Under the pieces are notes generated by a model. That model did not search any database and was not told the origin of the DNA. It saw only the letters and a program-made list of their open reading frames with translations. Made by a program: the position numbers and the translations under genes. Source: Candidatus Methanoperedens sp. (GTDB lineage Archaea; Halobacteriota; Methanosarcinia; Methanosarcinales; Methanoperedenaceae). Taken from it: 16,922 nucleotides of DNA. Numbering within the stretch: the first letter of the stretch is position 1; every line of letters begins with the position of its first letter. Location of the stretch: contig JAPZAN010000059.1 of the NCBI GenBank assembly GCA_027460605.1, positions 1 through 16,922 on the forward strand. Direction: 5' to 3'. Shown in pieces: positions 1-6,608 of the stretch.

Positions 1-692
1 CCCGGGTCCTTGACAAAACCCACAGTTGTAAAGAGATAAGCCCCTTTTATTATTTTGTTGTTTATTGCATGGGATAAATCATTAAATGTCTCTAACCTGA
101 CAGAGGGATGTTCCAGGCTTACCAGTAATTCCATATCTACATATTTGTGGATATACCAGTATGCTTCGATATCTTCAAGCGTGAAGTTGGTTATCAGGGT
201 CTTGGTTTTGTCCCTGATAGCAAAGAGAAGGAGGGTTGCAAGTCTTTTATCTATTGACACACCGAGTTTCTTTAGGTATTCAATCATTATACTTGATGTG
301 GTTTCTGTGGTTCTTATATCACGGTAAGTGCAGCGTATTCCTTCTGTATTGCCAAGAGTATGCCCGATTACGATTGCAGGAGTGATTTTTTCGCCTGTTA
401 ACTCCGTTGGCAGCAAATCAACAAAAGCTGTTTCCGTCCGGGACTGTGTTATTGCCTCGACTTTCATCACATCGTCGCCCAATACATTGATAAGTGTCTT
501 GTTCTGGATTACCCCTGTATAATAAATATCTGCATCCATGTTGTAATATTCTGCTATATGTTTTAATGCAAGAGAACTTGCCAGGGAATCCGAGTCTGGA
601 TTGTTTCTGGTATAAATCGTAAGCCTCTTGCCTGGCTGTGATAACAGCTTTTTTAAAGCCCGCCGTTTCCAGAATGTAAAACTTTTGAACAT
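1..692 (-). CDS. DHH-family phosphoesterase homologue with degenerate active site (partial, C-terminus beyond window)
   Basis: I translated the minus strand by hand: an open frame runs from ATG at 692 off the left edge (230 residues visible). An in-frame stop lies 15 nt upstream and AGGAGA precedes the ATG, so this start is firm. The fold is recognisable as DHH/RecJ-like by collinear similarity to the plus-strand protein at 1538-3001: RNNPDSD at residues 29-35 matches HDNPDPD there, and GHT at 110-112 sits where that protein has DHH. The two aspartates of motif I (D33, D35) remain, but the leading His is Arg, two of three DHH residues are changed, and the motif IV region (AIRDKTK) lacks the usual Asp. 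No TrkA-N domain precedes it. DHH proteins normally cleave nanoRNA, pAp or cyclic dinucleotides with two metal ions; this one is probably a weak enzyme or a pseudoenzyme. DHHA1, if present, lies outside the window. Confidence 0.82.
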   Translation of the reverse strand, partial: MFKSFTFWKRRALKKLLSQPGKRLTIYTRNNPDSDSLASSLALKHIAEYYNMDADIYYTGVIQNKTLINVLGDDVMKVEAITQSRTETAFVDLLPTELTGEKITPAIVIGHTLGNTEGIRCTYRDIRTTETTSSIMIEYLKKLGVSIDKRLATLLLFAIRDKTKTLITNFTLEDIEAYWYIHKYVDMELLVSLEHPSVRLETFNDLSHAINNKIIKGAYLFTTVGFVKDP

Positions 693-835
693 TTTCTCCT
701 GATTTGGTTATCCTGCTGGATATATGTTTTGCAGGGCAGTTCAGGATGATTTTTGATTGCATCAAAATTTTATTTTGACATCACCATAAACCGTATTTGT
801 AGAGCTCAATTTGGTTTATAAAAAGCCATAAGAAA

Positions 836-1027
836 TTACGCCACAGCAAGCCTTCTCTCGCTCTCTTTTTTCTTAATACCGGTTCTCTTGCCTGCGTATC
901 TTATCTCAACCACATGACCTTTTACAAGCTCTTCCTTTTCCAGTTCTTTATCCAACTCAGTATCGCTTTCGATTTGCTTTATGAGGTCTTCTTCATCCTT
1001 TGCCTTGTATTTTCTCATGTTAATCAC
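836..1027 (-). CDS. Small charged protein, putative antitoxin partner of the BrnT-like toxin
   Basis: A 63-residue frame starts at GTG 1027, overlapping the toxin stop codon by four bases (GTGA), or alternatively at ATG 1018. The overlap and shared direction indicate translational coupling with the upstream gene. The protein is rich in Lys and Glu: an acidic/basic helical N-terminal half (roughly residues 5-33, IKQIESDTELDKELEKEE) followed by a short beta-like stretch HVVEIRYAGKRTG and a basic tail. It does not look like a ribbon-helix-helix BrnA, and I do not recognise the family. The role as antitoxin is inferred only from its size, charge and position behind a toxin-like gene, in the toxin-first order usual for brnTA. 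Confidence 0.6.
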   Translation of the reverse strand: MINMRKYKAKDEEDLIKQIESDTELDKELEKEELVKGHVVEIRYAGKRTGIKKKESERRLAVA

Positions 1028-1311
1028 TTTTTGGCTTTATTCCTATATAACTTTTTACGGCTCTCTGAAGCATCAAAAGCAGTTACCAACTGCATTTCGT
1101 TAGTTCCAACAGGCTCTAAGATTACTATCAGCACCCTGCCATACGATTCTCCCAATATCAGATACCTTAAAACACCACTTGCATTTATCCTATATGAAAT
1201 GAAATATCCATCAAGAACGTTATGCACTTCAGATAAGCTTACTTTGTGCTTTGCGATATGCTCTAACGTATTATCGCCATATATCAACCTGACATTTTTC
1301 CAATCAACCAT
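1024..1311 (-). CDS. BrnT/DUF4258-like toxin
   Basis: 95 residues from ATG 1311. The pattern HIAKHKVSLSEVHNVLDG (N-terminal helix with KH followed by V-S-x-x-E-V), then RYLILGESYGRVLIVIL (beta hairpin) and QLVTAFDASESRKKLY at the end, resembles BrnT-family ribonuclease toxins, which run x-KH-GVSFEEA ... R-x-x-x-G-x-x-x-x-G-R-x-L-x-V ... ISAR-A-x-x-x-E-R-x-x-Y. The usual final Arg of the ISAR motif appears as Phe here, so the match is at family level only, and DUF4258 is an alternative name. BrnT toxins are RelE-fold RNases that block translation and are neutralised by a co-encoded antitoxin. A TATA-like stretch (minus strand, about 1336-1344, TTAAATA) lies about 25-33 nt upstream. The pair sits between two DHH paralogues. 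Confidence 0.65.
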   Translation of the reverse strand: MVDWKNVRLIYGDNTLEHIAKHKVSLSEVHNVLDGYFISYRINASGVLRYLILGESYGRVLIVILEPVGTNEMQLVTAFDASESRKKLYRNKAKK

Positions 1312-1524
1312 CGGTCAATCTTACTGAAATACATCCTATTTAATCGCTTTGCAAAGTATTCGAACCCGCGAACTCCTTACAATACATTCTTTCTTGTTCT
1401 CACGACCATAAATATAAAACGCAGTAAATCAATAAAGAGGGATAAGATGACGCATTTAATAAGTCATGCAAAAATTAAAAAAAAATTAATGTTTAATACC
1501 TGTTACTTATAATATAAGATATTC

Positions 1525-1540
1525 AGGAGGCTTACATATA
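1525..1540 (+). promoter_or_regulatory. Perfect Shine-Dalgarno AGGAGG that defines an ATA start
   Basis: AGGAGG at 1525-1530 is followed after seven bases by ATA at 1538-1540, in frame with the TrkA-N/DHH protein. No ATG, GTG or TTG occurs in that frame between the upstream region and 1784, although residues encoded from about 1571 onward are plainly Rossmann-fold protein. The spacing is ideal for initiation at ATA. A true ATG-to-ATA mutation, genuine AUA initiation, or a sequencing error are the possible explanations. Confidence 0.65.
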
Positions 1541-3001
1541 GAGGAGAAGTACGACGAATCGAAGCCAATCAGGGTCACCTATGCTGTCCTGGGAAGCGGC
1601 GGCATCGGGCTTGCAATAGCAAAGGAACTCGAAACACGGAATAAAAATATTATCCTGATAGATAATGATTCCGCAAAAATAGAAACATTAAAAGAGCAAA
1701 ACCTGAATGCCCTTCTGGGAGATATCGGCGATGCCGGGGTTCTTTCTAAACTCGATATCAGGAATCTCGAATCAGTTTTCATAATGAGTTCCAATATAGA
1801 GGCAAATAAAAAGGCTCTGGCTCATATAAAAAAAGCATCTCCCGATGTCCATATTGTAGCAAGGGCGCATAATTATCAGCAGAAAGAAGAAATGGAAACT
1901 GTCGGCGCGGACCTCGTTGTCCTGCCATCAAACCTCCCCCTCAAAGCCATTGCTTCAGCTATTGTCCAGTATATCGAGAGAATAACATCAGTAAAACTGG
2001 CGCAGGAATTAAAAAAACTGGTAAGTTCAGTAGGGGACGGGAGACTGGCTATCATAGTCCATGACAATCCCGACCCTGATGCGATTTCAAGCGCCATGGG
2101 CTTGAAAGAGATAGCTAACAGCGTGGGTGTTAAAGCGGAAATACTTTACAAAGGAAAGATAGGGCATCATGAAAACAAGGCGTTTATCAACCTTCTTGAT
2201 ATAGAACTGGACCAGTCAAAGGACTTTAAAGCATCCGAATATAAGAAAATCGCGATGCTGGAATGTTCAGTGCCCGGGGTGAATAATATGTTACCCCGGA
2301 ATACTGAAATCAACGTTGTGATAGACCACCACCAGGCAGATATCGAAGAGGTAAAAGCGGAATATGTGGATATCAGGCCGAATATTGGCGCAACCGCCAC
2401 CATAATGACAAAATACCTGCAGGATCTTGAAATACCGATAAAAATGGAGCTTGCAACCGCTCTTTTGTACGGGATTAAAGTTGATACGGATGATTTCCGC
2501 AGGAACACCGACCCTGCTGATTTCATTGCAGCAGCGTACCTCTTCCCGCTTGCGAACCACGATATATTAAGCAGAATCGAAACTCCTTCCAAGTCCACAG
2601 AGTCGATTGATATTCTCGGCGAGGCCATCAAGAACAGACAGATAAAAGGCAGTTATCTTATTTCAAACGTGGGGACTATCCGGGACAGGGATACTCTTGC
2701 ACAGGCGGCTGATTATTTGTTGACCCTTGAGGGAATAACCACCACGCTCATATTCGGGCTCGGCGAAGACACCATATATATTTCAGGGAGAAGCCGGGAT
2801 GACCGGGTTAATATAGGCAACGTGATGAAGGATGCCTTCGGGGAGGATAAAGCCGGGGGGCATGCAATGCTCGCTGGTGCGCAGATTCCCCTGGGAGTGT
2901 TCAGCGGTACAAAAGATAAGCAGACGCTCCTGAAACTTGCTGAAGAAGCTGTGGTAAAAAGATTCCTTTCAGTTGTAGGAATACAGAAAGAGCCAGGTTA
3001 A
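1538..3001 (+). CDS. TrkA-N domain DHH-family phosphoesterase (DHH-DHHA1), apparent ATA start
   Basis: 487 residues if started at ATA 1538. An ATG at 1784 would cut away most of the Rossmann domain, so it is rejected as the start. Residues about 10-140 are a TrkA-N nucleotide-binding domain: GSGGIG at 19-24 after a hydrophobic strand, and ILIDND closing the second strand. Residues about 150-345 form the DHH domain, with HDNPDPD (175-181) and DHHQ (263-266), plus VDTDDF for motif IV. GGH at 440-442 marks the C-terminal DHHA1 domain. DHH-DHHA1 enzymes are metal-dependent phosphodiesterases of oligoribonucleotides, pAp or c-di-AMP; RCK/TrkA domains bind NAD(H) or other nucleotides, so ligand-controlled hydrolysis is plausible but inferred. 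It is a soluble protein with no membrane segment visible. The gene stands alone, with its own TATA-like sequences upstream (about 1405-1420 and 1505-1518). Confidence 0.9.
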   Translation: MEEKYDESKPIRVTYAVLGSGGIGLAIAKELETRNKNIILIDNDSAKIETLKEQNLNALLGDIGDAGVLSKLDIRNLESVFIMSSNIEANKKALAHIKKASPDVHIVARAHNYQQKEEMETVGADLVVLPSNLPLKAIASAIVQYIERITSVKLAQELKKLVSSVGDGRLAIIVHDNPDPDAISSAMGLKEIANSVGVKAEILYKGKIGHHENKAFINLLDIELDQSKDFKASEYKKIAMLECSVPGVNNMLPRNTEINVVIDHHQADIEEVKAEYVDIRPNIGATATIMTKYLQDLEIPIKMELATALLYGIKVDTDDFRRNTDPADFIAAAYLFPLANHDILSRIETPSKSTESIDILGEAIKNRQIKGSYLISNVGTIRDRDTLAQAADYLLTLEGITTTLIFGLGEDTIYISGRSRDDRVNIGNVMKDAFGEDKAGGHAMLAGAQIPLGVFSGTKDKQTLLKLAEEAVVKRFLSVVGIQKEPG

Positions 3002-3098
3002 GATAGAATAGTTTTATAAAATAGGTTTTTGCCAACAACTTCAGGGATATTTTCCAGATATAATTATCTATTCCCTTTACAATTACTACCCGGATATT

Positions 3099-5846
3099 AT
3101 GCTTAATGACGAGTACCAGCTGGATTATTTCAAAGAGAATGGATTTGTGCGTAAACAGTGCCCGAAATGCGGCAAGAACTTCTGGACGCGGGATTCTGAA
3201 ACTGAATTCTGCGGGGATCCGCCCTGTGTATCCTATTCGTTCATCGGCGCCCCGGTGTTCAAGAAAGAATACGACATATCTTCCATGCGTGAAGCATATT
3301 TATCTTTTTTTGAAAAGCATGGTCATACCCGTGTTAAAAGATATCCTGTAATCGCACGCTGGCGCGATGACATATATCTTACCATCGCTTCAATAGCGGA
3401 CTTCCAGCCCTTTGTAACTTCGGGGCTTGTGCCGCCGCCAGCGAATCCCCTGACCATTTCGCAGCCCTGCATTCGCCTTGATGACCTTGATGCAGTGGGC
3501 AGGAGCGGGCGCCATCTTACAACCTTTGAAATGATGGCGCACCACTGTTTTAATAAGCGCGGGCAGGAAATATACTGGAAGGACAGGACGGTGGAGCTTT
3601 GCGATTCTTTGCTTGCAAGCCTTGGTCTTGACCTGAACGCTGTAACATATAAGGAATCGCCATGGTCTGGAGGGGGAAACGCCGGTCCCAGCGTGGAAGT
3701 GCTTGTTGGTGGACTGGAACTGGCGACGCTTGTCTTCATGGACCTGAAGCAGACAAAAGGCGGCTCGATTGAAATCAAGGGCGATACCTACGAGAAGATG
3801 GATAATTACATTGTTGATACCGGTTACGGTCTTGAGAGGTTTGTCTGGGCGTCCAAAGGTTCACCCACGATTTACGATGCCGTGTTCCCCAAGATAGTTA
3901 ATGAGCTCATGGGCCTGGCCGGTATTGAGCACTCTATTGAAAATCCGGAATATGCAGAGATATTCTCACAGAATGCAAAGTTCGCAGGCGTGATGGATAT
4001 CAGCGGGCAGGCAAATCTCCTGCAGTTAAGAAAGAAGGTTGCAGACAGCATAGGCACTACGGTTGAGAAACTCCAGAAGCTCATGGTGCCCGTGGAGACG
4101 GTCTATTCTATCACCGACCATACAAGATGTCTTGCTTTCATGCTGGGCGATGGTATAATCCCCTCCAACGTAAAAGCTGGATATCTCACAAGACTCGTTC
4201 TACGCCGGACGCTTCGCCTCATGAAGGAACTGGATATAAGGGAGCCTCTAATTGAAATCATAGAGATGCAGATACGGAACTTCCCCGAATATCCCGAGTT
4301 CAGGGAACGCCTTGATACAATTCATGAAATCGTGGCGCTTGAAGAGGAAAAATACGCAGATACCATTGAACGCGGGACAAAACTTGTCAGGAAGACGGCG
4401 CAGCATTTCAGGGAGAAAAAAGAGAAAATTCCGCTTGCAGAGCTGATACAGTTATATGATACCCATGGCATCCCGCCAGAGATTACCCGCGAGGTTGCAA
4501 AAGAAGTGGGTGTTGAAGTTGAACTACCCGATACTTTCTATTCACTTGTTGCTCAATCACACAGTAAGTCACAAGAAGAGGAATCGGAGACGCTTCCGCT
4601 TGAATTGCCACAAACGCGAAAGCTATATTATGAATATCCTGAACAAATGGAGTTTGAGGCAAAAGTTCTTGATGTTATAGAAAACAACGTAATACTTGAC
4701 CGGACATTATTCTATCCTGAAGGCGGGGGACAGCCTGCTGACCACGGCACGCTTTCGGTCAATGATTATGTTGCCAACGTAGTGGATGCGCAGAATATAA
4801 ATGGCGTTATCGTGCATGAAACTGACTCAGATTTCGGGTTCAAGAAAGGGGATACGGTAAAAGGAATAATCGATTGGGAACGCCGCCTTGCGCACATGCG
4901 CCACCACACTGCCACGCATATCGTGAACGAATCAGCAAAAACCGTGCTGGGGAAGCATATCTGGCAGACCGGCGCGCAGAAATCAACAGACAGGGCAAGG
5001 CTTGACCTCACGCATTACAAACGCATTTCCGACGCCGAGTTCAAAGAAATCGAGCTGCTTGCGAACAAAGCTGTTATGAAAAACCTTCCTGTATTCATTG
5101 ACTGGATGGACAGGGTCGAGGCTGAAAAACAATATGGGTTTGTGCTGTACCAGGGCGGCGTGCCTCCGGGAAAGGAGATACGCATCCTGCGGGTGGGCAA
5201 TGATGTGGAAGCCTGCGGCGGGACGCACGTTTCGAATACCGGGCTAATCGGACCTATCAAGCTCATCAAGACCGAAAGGATACAGGACGGCGTTGAACGT
5301 ATCGAGTTCTCGGCAGGCGAAGCGGCTGTAAAACGCTGGGAGGAGAGGGATGAACTGCTGAATAAGTCCTCGGAAGCGCTTCGTGTCTCGCCTGAGCAGC
5401 TTCCTGATACTGTGAACCGCTTCTTCGAAGAATGGAAGGAACTCAAGAAAGAGAACGAGCGCCTGAAAGCCGAGCTGGCAGAGTCGAGGGTGAAGGCGAT
5501 GATGGGTGATGCCGTGGAAATAAACGGTTTGAAGGTGCTTGCCAAGAAGATTCTTCATGCAGACGTTGAAGAGCTTATCAAGGCAGCAACCGAATTCAGC
5601 AAGAATGACGATGTGGTGGCGCTCCTCGCAAGCGACGTCGGAGGCGTGAAGTTCGTGGTGGCTGCGGGAGAGCGGGCGCAGAAGATGGGCGTGAATTCAG
5701 GCGCGATAGTGCGCGAGATGTCAAAGCTCGTGGGCGGCGGAGGGGGAGGGAAGCCGGGGATAGCGCAGGGCGGGGGAACGGATGCCACGAGGATTGAGGA
5801 GGCTCTGGAGAAGGGAGTGGAGATGGTGAGGGAGAAGGTGGGGTAG
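3099..5846 (+). CDS. alaS: Alanyl-tRNA synthetase, archaeal type
   Basis: 915 residues, full length for archaeal AlaRS; it charges tRNA-Ala with alanine in the cytosol. The N-terminus has the archaeal Cys4 zinc ribbon (C21, C24, C38, C43), then the class II catalytic core, the editing domain with HHTATH at 602-607 (zinc ligands H603 and H607) and C706-GGT-H710, a coiled segment around 750-790 and the DHHA1-like C-Ala domain with its glycine-rich loop near residue 878-895. All editing ligands are present, so mischarged Ser-tRNA-Ala should be cleared. The ATG at 3099 gives the usual archaeal N-terminus; the preceding 97-bp gap has AT-rich TATA candidates (3011-3022, 3057-3066) but only a weak ribosome site. 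Base composition is GC-richer than the flanking lipoprotein gene. No frameshift was seen. Confidence 0.97.
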   Translation: MLNDEYQLDYFKENGFVRKQCPKCGKNFWTRDSETEFCGDPPCVSYSFIGAPVFKKEYDISSMREAYLSFFEKHGHTRVKRYPVIARWRDDIYLTIASIADFQPFVTSGLVPPPANPLTISQPCIRLDDLDAVGRSGRHLTTFEMMAHHCFNKRGQEIYWKDRTVELCDSLLASLGLDLNAVTYKESPWSGGGNAGPSVEVLVGGLELATLVFMDLKQTKGGSIEIKGDTYEKMDNYIVDTGYGLERFVWASKGSPTIYDAVFPKIVNELMGLAGIEHSIENPEYAEIFSQNAKFAGVMDISGQANLLQLRKKVADSIGTTVEKLQKLMVPVETVYSITDHTRCLAFMLGDGIIPSNVKAGYLTRLVLRRTLRLMKELDIREPLIEIIEMQIRNFPEYPEFRERLDTIHEIVALEEEKYADTIERGTKLVRKTAQHFREKKEKIPLAELIQLYDTHGIPPEITREVAKEVGVEVELPDTFYSLVAQSHSKSQEEESETLPLELPQTRKLYYEYPEQMEFEAKVLDVIENNVILDRTLFYPEGGGQPADHGTLSVNDYVANVVDAQNINGVIVHETDSDFGFKKGDTVKGIIDWERRLAHMRHHTATHIVNESAKTVLGKHIWQTGAQKSTDRARLDLTHYKRISDAEFKEIELLANKAVMKNLPVFIDWMDRVEAEKQYGFVLYQGGVPPGKEIRILRVGNDVEACGGTHVSNTGLIGPIKLIKTERIQDGVERIEFSAGEAAVKRWEERDELLNKSSEALRVSPEQLPDTVNRFFEEWKELKKENERLKAELAESRVKAMMGDAVEINGLKVLAKKILHADVEELIKAATEFSKNDDVVALLASDVGGVKFVVAAGERAQKMGVNSGAIVREMSKLVGGGGGGKPGIAQGGGTDATRIEEALEKGVEMVREKVG

Positions 5847-5875
5847 GTTGCGCAAGCGACTACCAAACCTTTTTT
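5847..5875 (+). terminator. Hairpin plus T-run at the end of alaS
   Basis: Just after the alaS stop, GTTGC (5847-5851) pairs with GCGAC (5856-5860), one G-U pair included, around a GCAA tetraloop. A run of six T follows at 5870-5875. Archaeal termination depends mainly on the U-tract, so this is a plausible terminator between the convergent alaS and lipoprotein genes. The stem is short and the T-run is ten bases away, so confidence is moderate. Confidence 0.4.
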
Positions 5876-5887
5876 GTAATCAGTTCC

Positions 5888-6436
5888 CTAATCCGTGAGT
5901 CCGTATTTGGTTAAATCAAAGCTGTATTCTTTACGTTCTCCATTAATCATTGCAGCTATATTTAACGTGGGAGTATCACTTTTATGGACTACAGGATAGC
6001 ACATGGCAACGTTTTGATTCGTATTTGTATTCAGTTTGAATTCCATTCCTGACTGCCGCACGCACAAATTACTCAATCCAACATCTCTATCGTATCTATC
6101 CCCGAGCTGTTTTCCACTTTTAGAGATTAGTTCCTCTTTAATTATTTTAAAATCAAGGCTGTTTACATTGTTATTCTTAACTTCCAGATTAACTAATGAG
6201 CAAGGTTTTGTTTCGGCTGATATAATACAATCCTGAAGAGTTTTAACTTCAGTGACCTGAATCTGATAGGGGCCAACAGGGGTCTCGGCGGCAGGAGTTT
6301 GACCTGCTGGAGTCTGCACAGCAGGGGTTGGTTTGGCTGTTTCTGATACTTTGGTCTCCTGAGTGCCGGCACATCCCGAAAAGAGAACTGCCAGTCCGAT
6401 AACTGTTATAAGTATAACATTATTAAATTTTATCAT
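5888..6436 (-). CDS. Secreted lipoprotein with Pro/Thr-rich linker, function unknown
   Basis: 182 residues from ATG 6436, with GGTG a few bases upstream. Residues 1-21 are a signal peptide (Lys-Asn start, hydrophobic VILITVIGLAVL) ending in the lipobox LFSGC with Cys22 as the lipidated residue. Residues about 35-53 are a low-complexity linker with repeated TPA-x-Q-TPAG/TPAAETP units. The remaining ~125 residues look like a beta-rich extracellular domain reminiscent of DUF4352/Telokin-like lipoproteins (SLVNLEVKNNNVNSLDF), with four cysteines after the lipobox. The protein is therefore likely anchored on the outer face of the cytoplasmic membrane. It is convergent with alaS and divergent from the helicase fusion; neither neighbour suggests a role. 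Confidence 0.85.
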   Translation of the reverse strand: MIKFNNVILITVIGLAVLFSGCAGTQETKVSETAKPTPAVQTPAGQTPAAETPVGPYQIQVTEVKTLQDCIISAETKPCSLVNLEVKNNNVNSLDFKIIKEELISKSGKQLGDRYDRDVGLSNLCVRQSGMEFKLNTNTNQNVAMCYPVVHKSDTPTLNIAAMINGERKEYSFDLTKYGLTD

Positions 6437-6608
6437 AACACCACAGAAATTTAAATAACCTGCTATGAGATAAAACTGTCGATTGGCGATAGACGCATAT
6501 TTCGCTCACACTGGCAGATTTTATGCAGGTATTGAGAAATTCTTTTTAAGCATCCCCGCATTTTAGCGAGGGAATGAAAATCCAATACTTTCAGAAATGT
6601 GGTGAAAA

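Noticed and set aside
418..765. 115-codon minus-strand open frame
   Set aside because: It overlaps the DHH-like gene in another frame; the frame from ATG 692 has clear family motifs and a ribosome site, while this one has none.
786..819. ATAAACC...GGTTTAT inverted repeat between the DHH-like gene and the small antitoxin-like gene
   Set aside because: Seven-base arms with a 20-base AT-rich loop are within chance for this composition, and no T-run follows.
1358..1384. T-loop-like string (minus strand GCGGGTTCGAAT) resembling a tRNA 3' fragment or att site
   Set aside because: The 3' half of the T stem is absent (ACTTTGC follows) and no acceptor stem or second copy is visible in the window; it may be chance.
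5015..5545. 176-codon minus-strand open frame inside alaS
   Set aside because: Serine-rich low-quality translation opposite the conserved editing domain; a shadow of alaS.
6553..6573. Bulged hairpin CCCCGC/GCGAGGG upstream of the helicase fusion
   Set aside because: Short stem interrupted by a bulged A; it could lie in the leader but there is not enough structure to claim regulation.
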